64,000 nt of DNA from contig NC_044557.1 in the NCBI RefSeq assembly GCF_007565055.1, positions 72,922,595-72,986,594 on the forward strand. Reading direction: 5' to 3'. Positions 1-11,749 of this stretch are shown here, piece after piece. The notes beneath the pieces are model-generated. The model was not told where the DNA came from and did not search any database. It worked only from the letters and a program-made list of their open reading frames with translations. The position numbers and the translations under genes were made by a program. Positions within the stretch are counted from its first letter, which is position 1. Every line of letters begins with the position of its first letter. Source of the DNA: Rhinopithecus roxellana. Taxonomy: Eukaryota > Chordata > Mammalia > Primates > Cercopithecidae.

Positions 1-199
1 CCTAGAAAAGGATTGTTCATACCCCAGTGAATGGCCCAGTGTGTGGCACATTTTGTGTTCTCACTGGAAGTCTTCACAGGTATAAGCCAGTTGCTGAAAT
101 GTGGCTCTGGCTTATCTATTCCACAACATCAAGCATTATCTCATTTGTTCATTCAGAATTCCAAGCTGTTTACAAACCAGTGAATCCCTTCACTTCTCT

Positions 200-710
200 T
201 GTGATGGTTAATTTTAGGCGTCAACCTGAGTGGATTAAGGGATATCAAGAGAGCTGGTAAAGCATTATTTCTGGGTGTGTCTGTGAGTGTGTTTCTGGAG
301 GAGATTGGCATGTGAGCCAGAAGCCTGAGTGAGGAAGATCTGCCAGCAGTGTAGGGGGACACTATCCAGTTAGCAGGAGGCCTGAATAGATAAAAAGGCA
401 GAGGAAGGATGAATTCACACTCTGTCCTGGAGCTCGGACACCCTTTTCCCGTCCTTAGACATCAGAACTCCAGGTTCCCCAGCCTGTGGACTCCAGTGGT
501 CCCTGTGGATTCTCAGGCCTTCATCCTTGGAGTGAGAGTCCTTCTACTCGCTTCCCTATTTTTTCACCTTGCAGAGGACCTATCACGAAACTTCTAAGCT
601 TCCATAATCAAGTGAGCCAATTGACCTAATAAACCGCCCTCTCATCCATCTATCTGTCTGTTTACCTATTTATCCTATTGGTTCTGTCCCTGTGAAGAAC
701 CCTAATATAC
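200..710 (+). repeat. LTR-like repeat, family A copy 1
   Basis: It begins TGTGATGGTTAA and ends near ACCCTAATATACC. An AATAAA lies at 628-633, about 80 bp before the end. The same layout, reversed, is seen at about 20735-21229 and 32879-33446, so this is a dispersed family with TG...CA ends and a 3' polyadenylation signal, as expected of an endogenous retrovirus LTR. I recognise the sequence as a common primate repeat but do not name the subfamily. The reading frames inside it are not genes. Confidence 0.7.
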
Positions 711-1405
711 CTGTCATTCATGTCGTTCTTTGACACTGTTCGAAATACAAGTTACTTTAATTATTTTTCTTTGCTAAATCATCATCTCTATTATGTTCAG
801 TGCTCTTCTCCTCCTCCCTGCTACTTCAACTCATATTTGCATGGTTTTCCTTTCTGCTAAATTTTTAAATATCCTCTGGAACTTTTTCTTGTTGTTCAAA
901 AGAAAGAAGAAAAGAAAAAATTTAAAGAAAGAAAAAAAAGAACCTCCTTAAGGAGGCAAAATTACTCACAAAATGCCTTAGGTTCATCCTCGCATCAATT
1001 CAACCGGGGACACTTAAGACTTTGCAGCCTTCTCAAATGGAAGCTGCTTATTATCACACTCAGGCCTGCGTATGGCACTACACATTCTTATTATTTCTGA
1101 TTAACCTAACTAAAATGTATATATTTAAAATTTTAACAAAGACTCAACAAACATCAGTACTTATAGTTTAATGCCATAGTAAACCGCCACTTTCTGCTTA
1201 TCTGTTGATATCCTAATGACTCTTCCACATTCACTAAGAACCCCGATATCTGACTTTGTAAGTCTATCTCTAATTCCATCATCATTCTATGTCAATATCC
1301 ATGTAGCTGTCTCATTCAATATCCTGGTTTTCAAGTTCTGACTTTCATTTCCATTCTATTTTAGCAGCCCACTTCTATATCTTCATGATGGACCCAGCCA
1401 TTGCC
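711..1405. other. Intergenic, no recognised feature
   Basis: AT-rich sequence with a purine-rich patch at about 900-945. I see no gene and no repeat I can name. Confidence 0.5.
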
Positions 1406-1407
1406 CA

Positions 1408-1995
1408 TTTTATTAGCAGCTTTATGGAGAAACTATTCACTTACCATAAAATTCACCTATTTAATTGTATAATTCAATGTATTTTAATATATTCTCAGAT
1501 ACGTGAAACAATCACCACAGCCATTTTGGAGAATTTTCATTACTTTAAGAAGCAAGACCATATCCTTTAGCTCTCATCCTTCTATCCCCCCATTTCCCCA
1601 CTTCTCAGCCCTGAGCAGCTAATAATCTGCTTTCTGTATCTATAGATTTCTCTATGCTGGACTTTTATATGAATAGAATCATGTAGTATACAGTCTTTTG
1701 TGACTTGCTTCTTTCACTTAGTATAATATTTTCAAGGTTCCTGCATGTTGTAGAATGTATCAGTCCTTCATTCCTCTTTATGGCTAGATAACATTCTATT
1801 GTACACACATACTACATTTTGTTTAACCTCTTGTCCATTGATGGACATTTGGGCTGTTTCCACCTTTTAAATGTTATGAATAATCCTTCTGTAAACATTC
1901 ATGTACAAGTTTGTACGTGGACAGAGGCTTTTCTTTCTCTTGGAGATATACTTAGAAGTGGAATTGCTGAGTCATATAGCATCTTTATCTTTATA
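1408..1995 (-). mobile_element. Old L1 (L1M) 3' fragment
   Basis: Read on the plus strand this is the reverse complement of the L1 ORF2 end and 3' UTR. Recognisable phrases include TTCTTTCACTTAG, TTCATTCCTCTTTATGGCTA and GATGGACATTTGGGCTG. The many differences from the consensus I recall point to an ancient L1M copy. The reading frames of 105 and 140 codons that start here are antisense to L1 and are not genes. Confidence 0.8.
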
Positions 1996-1999
1996 TATT

Positions 2000-2836
2000 G
2001 CCCACTTCTTAATATCCAATATCTCACTCTCTGGCCACACATCAAGCTTACTCATTTTCCTCCTCCCTGTACACCTACTCTTCAAACATATAAAGATTCA
2101 ATTTCATTTTCTCCCAAATTATATAATCTCTTCTAACTTTATTTTCTTGCCTACATACCCCATGGCCTATTACTTGAATTGCTCGCTTGACAACTCTCAA
2201 ATCACTCGCCTTCTTTTTTTTCTGTTGTTGCAGAATATAAGTCCTAGCTTTGGATTAATCCAAGCATTTTCTGCTTTTAAACAACTTTCTGGTTTGACAT
2301 CATTGAAAATCCCTAGTTTCTAACCTCAGCTGGACTTTTCTCTAAAAATCTTCATGAAAAGATCCCTAGCTCACCCTCCCTCATCTTCGCCACTAACCTA
2401 ACATCACCGTTGACTGTTAACACAAGACAGTAATTTCTGCTGTATTTGAGCCATTTTATATTTGAGGTCTACTTGTTATAGAAATTTTCTTAACTGAAAT
2501 TACACAGGGCTTTCTTTTTAAAAGATTTTTCTTTTTTGCTTGAAGTGTGAATTTTAAGTTATTTTTTAAATAATAAATTGCACGATTCTTAGAATTAATG
2601 TCATAGCTTGTTCTCTGATGATCCTATATAAATTAGTGGATATGACAACTCTAGTAATAATTAGATATTATTAGTCTACATTCCACTCTTAGAACAATAT
2701 TTCTCCTTTTCTATTAGTATCATAGAAGCTATAGTTTTCAATTCCAGGGAAATGTACAACATGCACACATACACATGTGAAACATTCAAACTAAAAAAAT
2801 AGCAAGTTGATGAGCAGAATAATCTGAGTAGCTATT
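2000..2836. other. Intergenic, no recognised feature
   Basis: AT-rich sequence. 2030-2330 is pyrimidine-rich on the plus strand and may be an old repeat that I cannot name. Confidence 0.5.
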
Positions 2837-2884
2837 AAAAGAGATCTAGGCAAGACGCTGTCTCAAAAAAAAAAAGAGATCTAG
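2837..2884 (+). mobile_element. Ultra-short Alu 3' tail with target site duplications
   Basis: Two perfect copies of AAAAGAGATCTAG (2837-2849 and 2872-2884) flank a 22-bp insert that reads as the last bases of an Alu (GCAAGACGCTGTCTC) followed by A residues. The 5' junction reads TT/AAAA, the preferred cut of the L1 endonuclease. This is what target-primed reverse transcription would leave after stopping almost at once. Confidence 0.85.
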
Positions 2885-3314
2885 ATGCTGGACAAATGTT
2901 TTCATTGTTTTAAGTACTTGACAATTAAATAATCTTGGAATTTTAAGCCTTGCAAAACTTTCACATCTCTATTTACCATATACACAATTGGTTGTGCAGA
3001 TAGGTCCCACTAGTGGGCTGTGTGAGTAGAATCTTGGGTTACTTTTCTAAAAGAAATGATAAATTTACCTTGATATCACTTTCATTACAAACAGGGACAT
3101 AAATTTGTAGATGGCCTTATTGCAGCTTAGGCCAATTTCTTTCTATAAATGTAATATTATGCTCCACTATAGATGCCTTTTGGTCAGATTGTTCCAAACT
3201 ATTCCTCAGAAGACAAACGTTTAACTTCATAAAGTAGAAAAGGAGCACCAACAATTTGTTAAGAGTCCCTTTGGCCTTCTGCTTATTTTCTTTGAAGTGT
3301 TACTTTAGAAGGCA

Positions 3315-3530
3315 GGATCACGTAGGTGAAAATATACTGACCTGGATGTCATAAAATTGTGGGTTCATACCCTGGCTCTGCTACTTATTATGTATGGACT
3401 CCTGAGTGAACTACTGATCACCCTAAATCTTAGTTTTTTTCTCAATCTCAAATGAAAACTTCTTAGGGTACTTATGAAGAGCTGGTATGTGTAAAGTGCA
3501 TGGGATGTAGTTTCTTCTTGTTCCTTTATT
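3315..3530 (+). repeat. MIR SINE
   Basis: It follows the MIR order of elements: GTGGGTTCATACCCTGGCTCTGC, the tRNA-like B-box region, then the CTCAGTTTTTTTCTCAATCT region. It is diverged, as MIR copies usually are. Confidence 0.6.
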
Positions 3531-5735
3531 TCCTTTGGGTCTAGCCTGATTTCTTCTTGATTGAATTAACATGATTTCTCAATGACTTGCATATCAAATC
3601 AGCTTGACAAAATTTTCATGTGCTCCAGATAGAATATCACTTAGAACATTTGTCCTTTGGATCTGGTTCATGCATTATTTAAAAAGCAAGTATAATTTGT
3701 TGATGAGATTAAATGTGTAGAATCTAAATAATAAAATATTAAAATTCATTTTCTATCAAAGGCAGTCTCACCCTGAAATTGTTTCTTAGTATTGAGAGAA
3801 AGACACTAAGTCATACTCACCCCTCTGAGACCAGTAGGAACAGGTGTCAACAGTCTGGGGTAAGGGTGTCCTTAGATCTCTGCAGCTGCAGGTCAATACA
3901 ACTTCAATATAGTACAGTGTAATACAATACAATGAGACATGATATAATAAAAATTCAGTAGAGGAGGAATGGTTTGAATAGTATTTAGTCACAGCAATAT
4001 ATGTGAGTCTACCACTCACATCCACTTTCTTATTTTCCCTTCAGTTCTCAATTCCCTGTAAAATGATTTTGGTACTCTCTACTTTATTGAGACCATTTTG
4101 AAAAGTAGCACATAATCTCCAAACTGGTAAATATTAGGAGCATCTTTCAGTCCTGTACTCACCTGCTGAATTTCATGCTGCATATAATACCTGAATTTTT
4201 CTATCATGATTTTCATAAACTACTCTGGTTTTTACTATCTCTTTAACTGATCTCTGTTGCTCTGTTTAGGAGTCTTTCTCCCTATGCTTATCTTCTTTTC
4301 ATTACCTTTCCACCAGGATTCATTTTCAACCCACCATTCTTTCCAATGTGTGTGCTCTCTCTTGAGATGGCCCCAGTTTCAACCATGGTCTATGGGACTA
4401 CTTTATTGATGTATCGAGTCCCGCCTCTCTACTAAGCTTAATAAATGTTTGTGAATGGATCTTAATTGTACATCTCCACCTGGGATGAATGATTGGGGCC
4501 TTCTAGTGCAGAAACAGTCCATTTACTGCAGAAACTGTTTGTGCACAGTTCAGAACATTCAGAGCACTACTGACACACTGTTGTGGCAGACCCTGTTATT
4601 GGTCTCCTTAATCTCTATTTCTTCACGTATCTTACTACAGAAAGTTCATTTCATTTGGGGTGTCAAAATATCAAAACTTGGCCAATATGACATAAAGGAA
4701 CTCTCCCACAGATTCTAGAAAGCTTTACTTTTTTGATATAGGCATTACACTTGTTTCTGTTCTTGCTTCCTGGAATGAAAGCCAGGGGAGCAATGGTCAT
4801 GGCGATGCAATGAAGTGACTATAAGGATGCAAGCCATGCATCGAGGGACAGAGCAGCCTGGCCCATTGATGGAGCTTCTGCATCAACCCTTTACTCCTGT
4901 ATTAGATATAATTAATTTCAGCTTTGAGAAAAATACAATCAAAATAACAGTGGCATAACAAAATAAAAGTTGATTTCTCTTTTATGTTAATGAAGTCTAG
5001 GAATGAACAGTCCAGGATTGGTAGGGCAACTCCTATCATTAGGCACTCAGACTCCTTGAATTTTGTTGTATAGTCACATAATCTAGTCATTATATCTACA
5101 ATTTAATTCATGACCAAGAAAGGACAAAAGAAGGACATAATGTTTTCCTTTAAAAATACTTTCTGAAGTCACACAGGACATTTCTATTTACATCTTTCAG
5201 CCAGAAATTAGTCATACAGTCATACTTAACTGTAAGGTAGCCATGTGTTCAGCTAAAAATAATGAATGTTATTGCAAAGAAAGAAGGCAAGAAAATTGGG
5301 GGCCATAATTAGTTATCTCTGCCCCCAACTGCATATCTTTGACTTTTTGATAAATAAATAAAAAAATTACTCCTCATTTGACTAGACTTTTTAAGATTCC
5401 ATTACAGGCAGCCAAATACAATCCTTAATTAATTCAGAATTTGAATCCTAGAATAGGTACTGAAAGTAACACAAGATAAAATGTGGGATTGAGTGAAGCA
5501 AGAAAGTAGGGGCACTGGGCAATACAGTCTCATGGTTCATTCTGGAAAATTTGTGATGATGCTTCTGTAGAATTAGGTAAAACTGCTGTGTGCTGTATTT
5601 TAGGAAGCAGACCATATGCCTACCTTGGCTTTACCATTAGGAAAAAATGATAGGACAGTTCAGACTCTTGGGGTGTGTGGGTTACTTTATTGTCACTCTC
5701 ATCATGCCATTTTATAAGCAAAGAGGGAAGAGTTG
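3531..5735. other. Intergenic, no recognised feature
   Basis: About 2.2 kb of AT-rich sequence without a coding region I can support. The short reading frames at 3786-4025, 4455-4718 and 4902-5090 have no family resemblance and no start context that sets them apart. Confidence 0.45.
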
Positions 5736-5739
5736 TTTT

Positions 5740-6014
5740 AATCATTTATTGTGGTATAATAAACCACTCTAAAACTAAGTACTTCAAAACAGCAGTTGCT
5801 ATCTCTTACAGTTCTTGTGAATTGACTGGGCTTGGGTGAGTGATTTTCTCATAGGATTGCTCATGTGATTTTATGTCAGAAGATGAATAAGACTGAAGTT
5901 TTGATTGGTCTGGACGTCCAAAAGGGCTTTTTCTTTTCCATATCTGGTGCTTTAGCTAGGGTGACGTGGCCAGCTTGGGGGCTGGGAGCCTCTTTCTTCA
6001 GGTAGCTTCTCCTT
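5740..6014 (+). repeat. Ancient interspersed repeat, left half
   Basis: It starts GGTATAATAAACCACTCTAAAACTAAG, a degenerate form of a common mammalian repeat that I recall but do not name with confidence. Its right half (TAATGACCTAGCCT onward) resumes at 6429, so the solo LTR at 6021-6422 inserted into it. Confidence 0.5.
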
Positions 6015-6020
6015 GTGGCT

Positions 6021-6422
6021 TGTTGGGGGGATCAGACCCAACACTAGGTCGTGGGGGCGAGGAAGTCCGGCGGAGTCAAAGGATTGAGAAAAAGACAGTT
6101 TGAGAGAGAGAAGTGGGACCAGGGGGCCATTGTGATCATGGAGGCTGTGAAGGCCCTGAGCTCTGGGAGTCCACGTTATTTATTGGTAATCCAACAGAGA
6201 AACAGGTGGTGATAATGTGGCAGTAAAAAGGGCAGCTGTGATGGTTTAGCATTATAAGGAACATATTCTGCTACTTGAGATAATGGGAATACAATTGATC
6301 TAGGAGCCCAGGAAGACTAGAAGCAAGGAGCCAGCAAGTCTAGACACATTCCAGAGGACATTATGTCAAACATGCAAGCCCTGCCTCAGCTTTCTTCCCA
6401 ATACTCAGCTTTTTCCCCGACA
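6021..6422 (-). mobile_element. Solo LTR, class II (ERVK-like)
   Basis: A 402-bp unit with TG...CA ends is flanked by perfect 6-bp duplications GTGGCT at 6015-6020 and 6423-6428. Six-base duplications are typical of class II (betaretrovirus-like) integrations. On the minus strand the unit reads U3, a TATAA-like box (complement at about 6253-6258), AATAAA (complement of TTTATT near 6178-6183), then a C-rich U5 ending CCCCCCAACA. No internal retroviral sequence is present, so it arose by LTR-LTR recombination. The low decay suggests a fairly young insertion. Confidence 0.85.
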
Positions 6423-6428
6423 GTGGCT

Positions 6429-6665
6429 AACATGGGGTTTCTCACAGCAATGATCATCTCAGGGTAGTCATGCTTCTTCCCTAATCATTGACCCACAAAT
6501 AAAGTATATGAGAGACCCAACTGGAAGCTACTAGGCTTCTAATGACCTAGCCTTCAAAGACATGCAGCATCACTTTTGTCCCATTCTATGGTCAAAAGTG
6601 AGTTAACTAAGTTAACCTAGATTCAAAGAACAGGAGCTGTACAAGTTTGTGAATACCAGAAAGGG
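6429..6665 (+). repeat. Ancient interspersed repeat, right half
   Basis: Continuation of the repeat broken by the solo LTR. It contains TTCTAATGACCTAGCCT and CCCATTCTATGGTCAAA, which in the consensus I recall lie downstream of the part seen at 5740-6014. Confidence 0.45.
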
Positions 6666-6672
6666 TGATTTA

Positions 6673-6905
6673 CAGGTATACCTCATTTCATTGCACTTTG
6701 CTTTATTGTGCTTCACAGATACTATATTTTTCACAAATTGAAGGTTTGTGGTAACCCTTGTGTCAAGTAAGTCTACTGGTGCCATTTTTCCAACAGCATG
6801 TGCTCACTTCATGTTTCTGTGTCACATTTTTGCAATTTTCACAATATTTCAAACTTTTCCGTTACTATTATGTCTGTTACAATGATCTGTGATCAGTGAT
6901 CTCGC
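6673..6905 (+). mobile_element. Tigger-type (TcMar) DNA transposon fragment
   Basis: It begins CAGGTATACCTC next to TA, then matches phrases of the Tigger1-type terminal region such as ACAAATTGAAGGTTTGTGG and CCATTTTTCCAACAGCATG. The right end and any transposase are missing. Confidence 0.65.
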
Positions 6906-6929
6906 TGTACAGATCAGAAGGCTCTCACT

Positions 6930-7595
6930 GCTGGGAAGGATGTAAAATGTTATTAAAATCTCTGGTAACTAATTTGGCACTGTTTTATAAAGCTGAACAT
7001 GTGGCAACCCTAAAAAACTAACAAGTTCATGTCTGTTATTTGAAGAAACTTGCACATGTGCACCTAAAACTATGTGTAAGATAGTTCACAGCATCATTGC
7101 TTGTGTTGGAAGAAAAGCAGAAATTACCCAAATATCATCAAAAGAAGAATGAATACATAAATTCCTAAATACTTAAACAGTGGAAAATTGCCCATCAGTG
7201 AAAGTCAATGAATTACAGCTATGTGAAACAATATAGATAATATCTTATAAAATTGAATTTTTAAAAAGCGTGTTGCTGAAGACTTCATACTGTCTGATAT
7301 TTTTATAATACAAAAAAGCAACATTATACAATATATTGTTTAGGTATACCTACCTATGTGAGAAAACTACTTTAAAGAAGCAGTGACATCATGAACATGA
7401 AATTCAGGTGGCTGCTAATCTTTGCAGAGGAGAGAAAAGTGATGGGAATGGGCAAGAACACGTAGGTGATTTTAATATAAAAGTAAGATTCAAATTCTTA
7501 TGTTGAGTGGTTTAGGTTTATGCTTTAAACTCACACATATGTCACAATTCTTTTGTATGTATAAACCATATCATAATAAAGCACTTTTAAATTAA
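6930..7595 (+). mobile_element. Old L1 (L1M) 3' fragment
   Basis: This resembles the end of L1 ORF2 and the 3' UTR in sense orientation: hints of 'TTCATAGCAGCATT', 'GGAAACAACCCAAAT' and 'TACTGTATGATT', then a GTATAAACCATATCATAATAAAGC end. It is heavily diverged and reading frames are closed. Confidence 0.65.
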
Positions 7596-8040
7596 TATAT
7601 GTACTGATATGAAATGCTATTTAAAATAGATCATCAAGTAAGATAGCTATAAGGGTTTGTTTGGGACAGCCATGGTTTACACCTGGCGTAATTGCTAACT
7701 GCAGCATTTTTCTCCCTTAGATCAGCCCAACTGAAATGTAAATTATATGTTTACCCTATTTTTAAGTAAAAAAATTACAAGATATAGAATGATGTTTATA
7801 TTATGCTTCAACTCATGTAATATGACCTAATCAAAAATATACAAATATAACATTAGGGAACAAATAAGAACATTAGTTATAACTAACATTTTGAAGAAGA
7901 GGACATATGGAAACTACTTGGGAATCAAGGATACCTTATTAATGGATAACAGTTAATGTCTGTGGAGCAGGAATTGGAAGACAGGAGTGAGAGACTTTTC
8001 TCTGTAGATCGCTTTGGTCTATTAGAATTTTGTGCCCTTA

Positions 8041-8298
8041 TTCACAATAGCAAACACATTGAATCAACCTAAATGCCCATCATTGATAGATTGGATAAAG
8101 AAAATATGGTACAAATATACTATGAAATACTATGCAGCCATAAAAATGAATGAGATCATGTCTTTTGTGGGAACATGGATGGAGTTAGAGGCCATTATCC
8201 GTAGCAAACTAATGCAGGAACAGAAAACTAAATACTGCATGTTCTCACTTATAAGTGGGACCTGAATAATGAGAAGGTGGGAGGAGAGAGAGGAGCAG

Positions 8299-8332
<34 letters not shown>

Positions 8333-8490
8333 ATTGGGTACGAGGCTTACTACCTGGGTAAGAAAATAATTTGTACAACGAACCCCTGTGATATGAGTTT
8401 ACTTATACAATGAATCTTCACATGTACCCCTGAAACTAAATTAAAAGTAAAAACAAAAAACAAGAAACAATTTCACAGCACATAAAAAAT
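8041..8490 (+). mobile_element. L1 (L1PA/PB-type) 5'-truncated insertion
   Basis: The last part of L1 ORF2 (TTCACAATAGCAAACAC through ATAAGTGGGACCTGA) and the 3' UTR are present in sense orientation. The target duplication AATTTTGTGCCCTTA is at 8026-8040 and its near-copy at 8491-8505. A run of 32 A at 8299-8330 lies inside the 3' UTR, where older primate L1s carry an A-rich stretch. The 77-codon frame at 8032-8265 is the decayed ORF2 C-terminus. Confidence 0.85.
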
Positions 8491-8829
8491 AATTTTGTGC
8501 CTTATGCATGTATTACCTATTTGGATAAGCAATTTAAAACAGCAAAATTCATTTTTAATGCAATATGATCCATGCCATGATAGCTATTACCACACCAGCT
8601 TTCATTTATTAGATTCTTATTTTGTATGAAGCACAGTTCTCAACACTGTGGCTACATTAGATTCTGACAGCAAATCTAACACATAAGTAGCACTACTACT
8701 AGCTGTGTGACTCTGAAAAGTTGCCTCATTTCTTCTGTGAAACTATTCTTATTCTATCCTATTTATACTATTCTTTTTCCTGCCCATTCTGTGATGTCAC
8801 ATATGTTAACTGTTAAGCATTTGCTAAGG

Positions 8830-9060
8830 CAGTAGCTATAGTAGAAAGTGTTCCGGATTCATAGTCCTGAGATCTCTTGCTCAGCTACTTACCATCTATA
8901 TACACCTGAGCAAGCTGTGTTGGCTCTCTTGAGAAAGCCTGGATTTTTCACTATAAAATAGATACAACATGCCTTCTGATTTTACAGGCTTCTGTGTGAA
9001 ACAAATGAAGGCAGAAAGTGGAAGTGGGTTAGAAACCAGAATGCATCAAGCAAATATGAG
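8830..9060 (+). repeat. MIR SINE
   Basis: A MIR-like series: TAGTAGAAAGTGTTCCGGATTC, CTTGCTCAGCTACTTACC, then CACTATAAAATAGATA. It is diverged. Confidence 0.5.
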
Positions 9061-9520
9061 TTACTATTATTATTAATGACCGAGTGTAACATTTCAATCA
9101 GGAAAGCCGTGAATCAATAGAGATGTTGTAACTGAAAACTTGAAGACTTTTTTTTTTTTTTTTTGCATTCAGCACAAGTGCCATTTCCTCCTTGCTTGTT
9201 GCTTTATATAGTCGATAGTTTTATGCACAGCAACAACCTTGAAACGGATCCACAAGAACATAATGAATGTACTTTAAGCAGAAAATGTTAAATGATCTAT
9301 GTCTTTTGTTACGGGCTAGGCCTCAATTAATTCCGGAGGTGGTTTTTCTCAGTTGAAACAAAAGCGAAAAACCTGATGTTGTTTACTGTACATGAATAAA
9401 TTCAAAATTTGGTGATAAAATGGTAATATAAGTTGAATTGTGGCCTTTTCTCTTAAGAAAGTATACTGACAATATTCCCACAGAATTTATTTAGCTTAAC
9501 TCTCTTCTTTTGTATAATTT
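9061..9520. other. Intergenic with poly-T run
   Basis: It contains a run of 16-18 T near 9149-9164. I see no repeat tail or gene next to it that I can support. Confidence 0.45.
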
Positions 9521-9547
9521 GAAAGCTGCTTCTTTTCCTTCTTGCAG

Positions 9548-9687
9548 CAAAACAACTATGTGAAATACTGCAGTACAACAGCAGAGAAAGGCCTTCCCAG
9601 AAATTAAACCGAAAAAATGTGGAAGAATTTGATTTTATTGATTATAAAAAAATAGCGTCACTGAAAAATATATGCCAAGTGTATTAG
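9548..9687 (+). other. Candidate cryptic terminal exon (weak)
   Basis: A good splice acceptor (polypyrimidine tract CTTCTTTTCCTTCTTGCAG ending at 9547) is followed by an open frame that runs from 9523 through the acceptor to a TAG at 9685-9687. Downstream of the acceptor there are about 45 codons rich in Lys, Asn and Glu. I recognise no protein, and no canonical AATAAA follows closely. Open runs of this length are common in AT-rich DNA, so this is only a candidate. Confidence 0.15.
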
Positions 9688-9689
9688 AA

Positions 9690-10500
9690 CTAAAAATCTT
9701 TCAATTCCGTATCTATAATGATGGAATGCTTCAAAGGAGGAAAGAGGCAAAATATATAGCTTTCTTGTTTATATAGCACTGTAAAGTTACCTGGCAGACT
9801 TGTCTAGGGTTTGGCGTATTTTAGTTTCTCTTGGCTCTTATGATAGCAGAAACCCAGGAAACGCTTCTAGAGAGTTTTGTCTAATTGGTGATTTTTAAAA
9901 ATCAATTTATAATATCAATAGGCTCAGACAACTCAGTTTATTTTTGCACAAAATTTTATTTTTCTTTCAATAGTGTCCCATCCTCCCCATCTCCTCCATA
10001 GCCTCTCACCTCCCTCCAGGGGCACTCTGCTGAGTAGCTTTCCAAGGGGAAAAAGAATGTTTGAAAATGTAGGGGAAGATGTGAATTGCAGCCCACATGA
10101 AAATCTTTATTTAGATAGTTTTTATCTAGGGATTTAAAAAATGCCAACCAAGGTACTCAATCTTATTTGCTTAGCAGAAGCAAGAGAATAAAAGAAGGAG
10201 GTGGGCAATGTTTAGTGTACCTGCACCCTGGGAGGTGTGCAACATTTCCTCTTATTTTACATGAAACTTTATGATTTTACTGTTTTCCTATATTCAGGGC
10301 TCACAGCATCAACTACAAGAGCTTGCCGGTAGCAAATTCTGAGTGTGGGTTTTGGTGTCGACCTGACCTCACTTCAGATTCCAATTGAGTATTTTTAGGC
10401 CAGATAATTGGACTGCCTCAGCAGAAATGACCAGAATTTTCCCTACTCAAAATAACCAAAACAAAGCAAGACAAAATTTCAAATAATAATAGTAACAACC
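9690..10500. other. Intergenic, no clear feature
   Basis: It has a faint MIR-like stretch at about 10335-10430 (GTGTCGACCTGACCTC...TTTTTAGGCCAGATAATT). No coding region is supported. Confidence 0.4.
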
Positions 10501-10529
10501 AAAATGAGTAACTGAGAAAAAAGTCTCAA

Positions 10530-11160
10530 TCATCAAGGTTTATTAAGCGAGCTTTAGGGTGCCTCCAGGAAAAACACAAGACACAGGCACATCTGTGGCT
10601 GTTTTTACTAAGAGATTTTTAGGAGGTTTAGTATTTACACATTTCCTTAAAGGGGGAAACACAGGTATGAAGAAGGGCAGGTAGGGAGGTAAAGTGAATA
10701 GTTACATTCCTGTGAGACACATTAGTGCATAGTAAACCTACATTTTACATAAGGGAAGGTGAATATTTGAAGATAAAAGGGGATTGAAAGGAAAAGTCAA
10801 TTATGCAGATGTCTCCGGGCAGGTAGGAATGAGTCTTGTCTTTGTTTTATACCTGGGAAGATAAGCTTGTAATTGACATTATCAGTGTGGAAATGAACAG
10901 GCTTTAGTTTTAGGAGCTAGACTTAGATTATAGGCCTAAAGTTACAATTGGCATGCCCTTGTTTATGGGAGTACAGCAAAGAATTTACTTATGAGTGATC
11001 TGTGGAGGCAACCCTTTGTAGATGTCTGAGGCTTTTTCCCTTTCCCTGGGAATCTGGCTGATGGATAATGTTGGTAACAGCTATTCATTTGAAAAAGGGT
11101 GTTGCATGACTCAGCCTCCCAGCTTAATCTTCCCTTTTGCATAAGAAGTTTGGGGACCTC
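10530..11160 (-). repeat. Probable ancient LTR, family not named
   Basis: It contains CATCAAGGTTTATTAAGC and CAGGAAAAACACAAGACAC, wording I associate with the 3' end of an old primate LTR in reverse orientation (AATAAA as the complement of TTTATT near 10540). It then has a long non-coding body. No flanking duplication was identified, so the limits are approximate. Confidence 0.45.
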
Positions 11161-11403
11161 AGATTTTTTATTTTCCTTTATGATAGTAACCACATTTAGA
11201 GCAAAATGGTCTAAATGTATGTGTATTATAATGGAAAGAGATTCCATCTGAGGTCACAAGATCTGCATTTAGTTTTCTAGGATAAGCACTCACAAGCAAG
11301 GTAACCTTAAACCCTTCAGCCTCTTTCTTCATCTGTTCATTTGGGGGAACCACTCTCCTAATTTCCCCATAGGTTCCTGTGCAGATGAAACAGTGGTAAT
11401 TCT

Positions 11404-11749
11404 CAGTGGTTAGCAAACTTTTTCCATGAAAGGTCAGAGTAAATAGGCAGGTCTTGCTGGTAATTATGGTCTCTGTTGTAACTACTTAACTCTGTTGTTG
11501 GAGGGCAAAAGCAGCTATAGACAATACATGAACAAATGTGTCAGTGTCCAATAAAACTTTACTTATGAACACTTTTGTGTTCATAAGCATTTGAATTTTA
11601 TATATATTTTACATTTCAAAAAAAGTTATTTTTTTCTTTTGATTTTTCCCCCAAGCATTTAAATATGTAAAAATCATTCTTAACTCCTGGCCATACAGAA
11701 ACAGCTGCTGGGCTGGATTTGTCTCACGGGTTGTAATTTGCTGACCCTG
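11404..11749. mobile_element. hAT-type (Charlie-like) DNA transposon relic
   Basis: The left end reads CAGTGGTTAGCAAACTTTTTCC and the right end GGGTTGTAATTTGCTGACCCTG, a pair of inverted termini of the hAT group. Inside are TAAATAGGCAGGTCTTGC and GTCCAATAAAACTTTACTTA, as in the non-autonomous mammalian element I recall. The A/T-rich middle (about 11570-11680) looks like an extra insertion. Confidence 0.7.

Noticed and set aside
1901..2323. 140-codon frame on the plus strand
   Set aside because: It begins in antisense L1 and runs into a pyrimidine-rich stretch. No family resemblance.
3315..3530. tRNA-like sequence
   Set aside because: The tRNA-like boxes belong to MIR elements. No intact cloverleaf was seen anywhere in the window.
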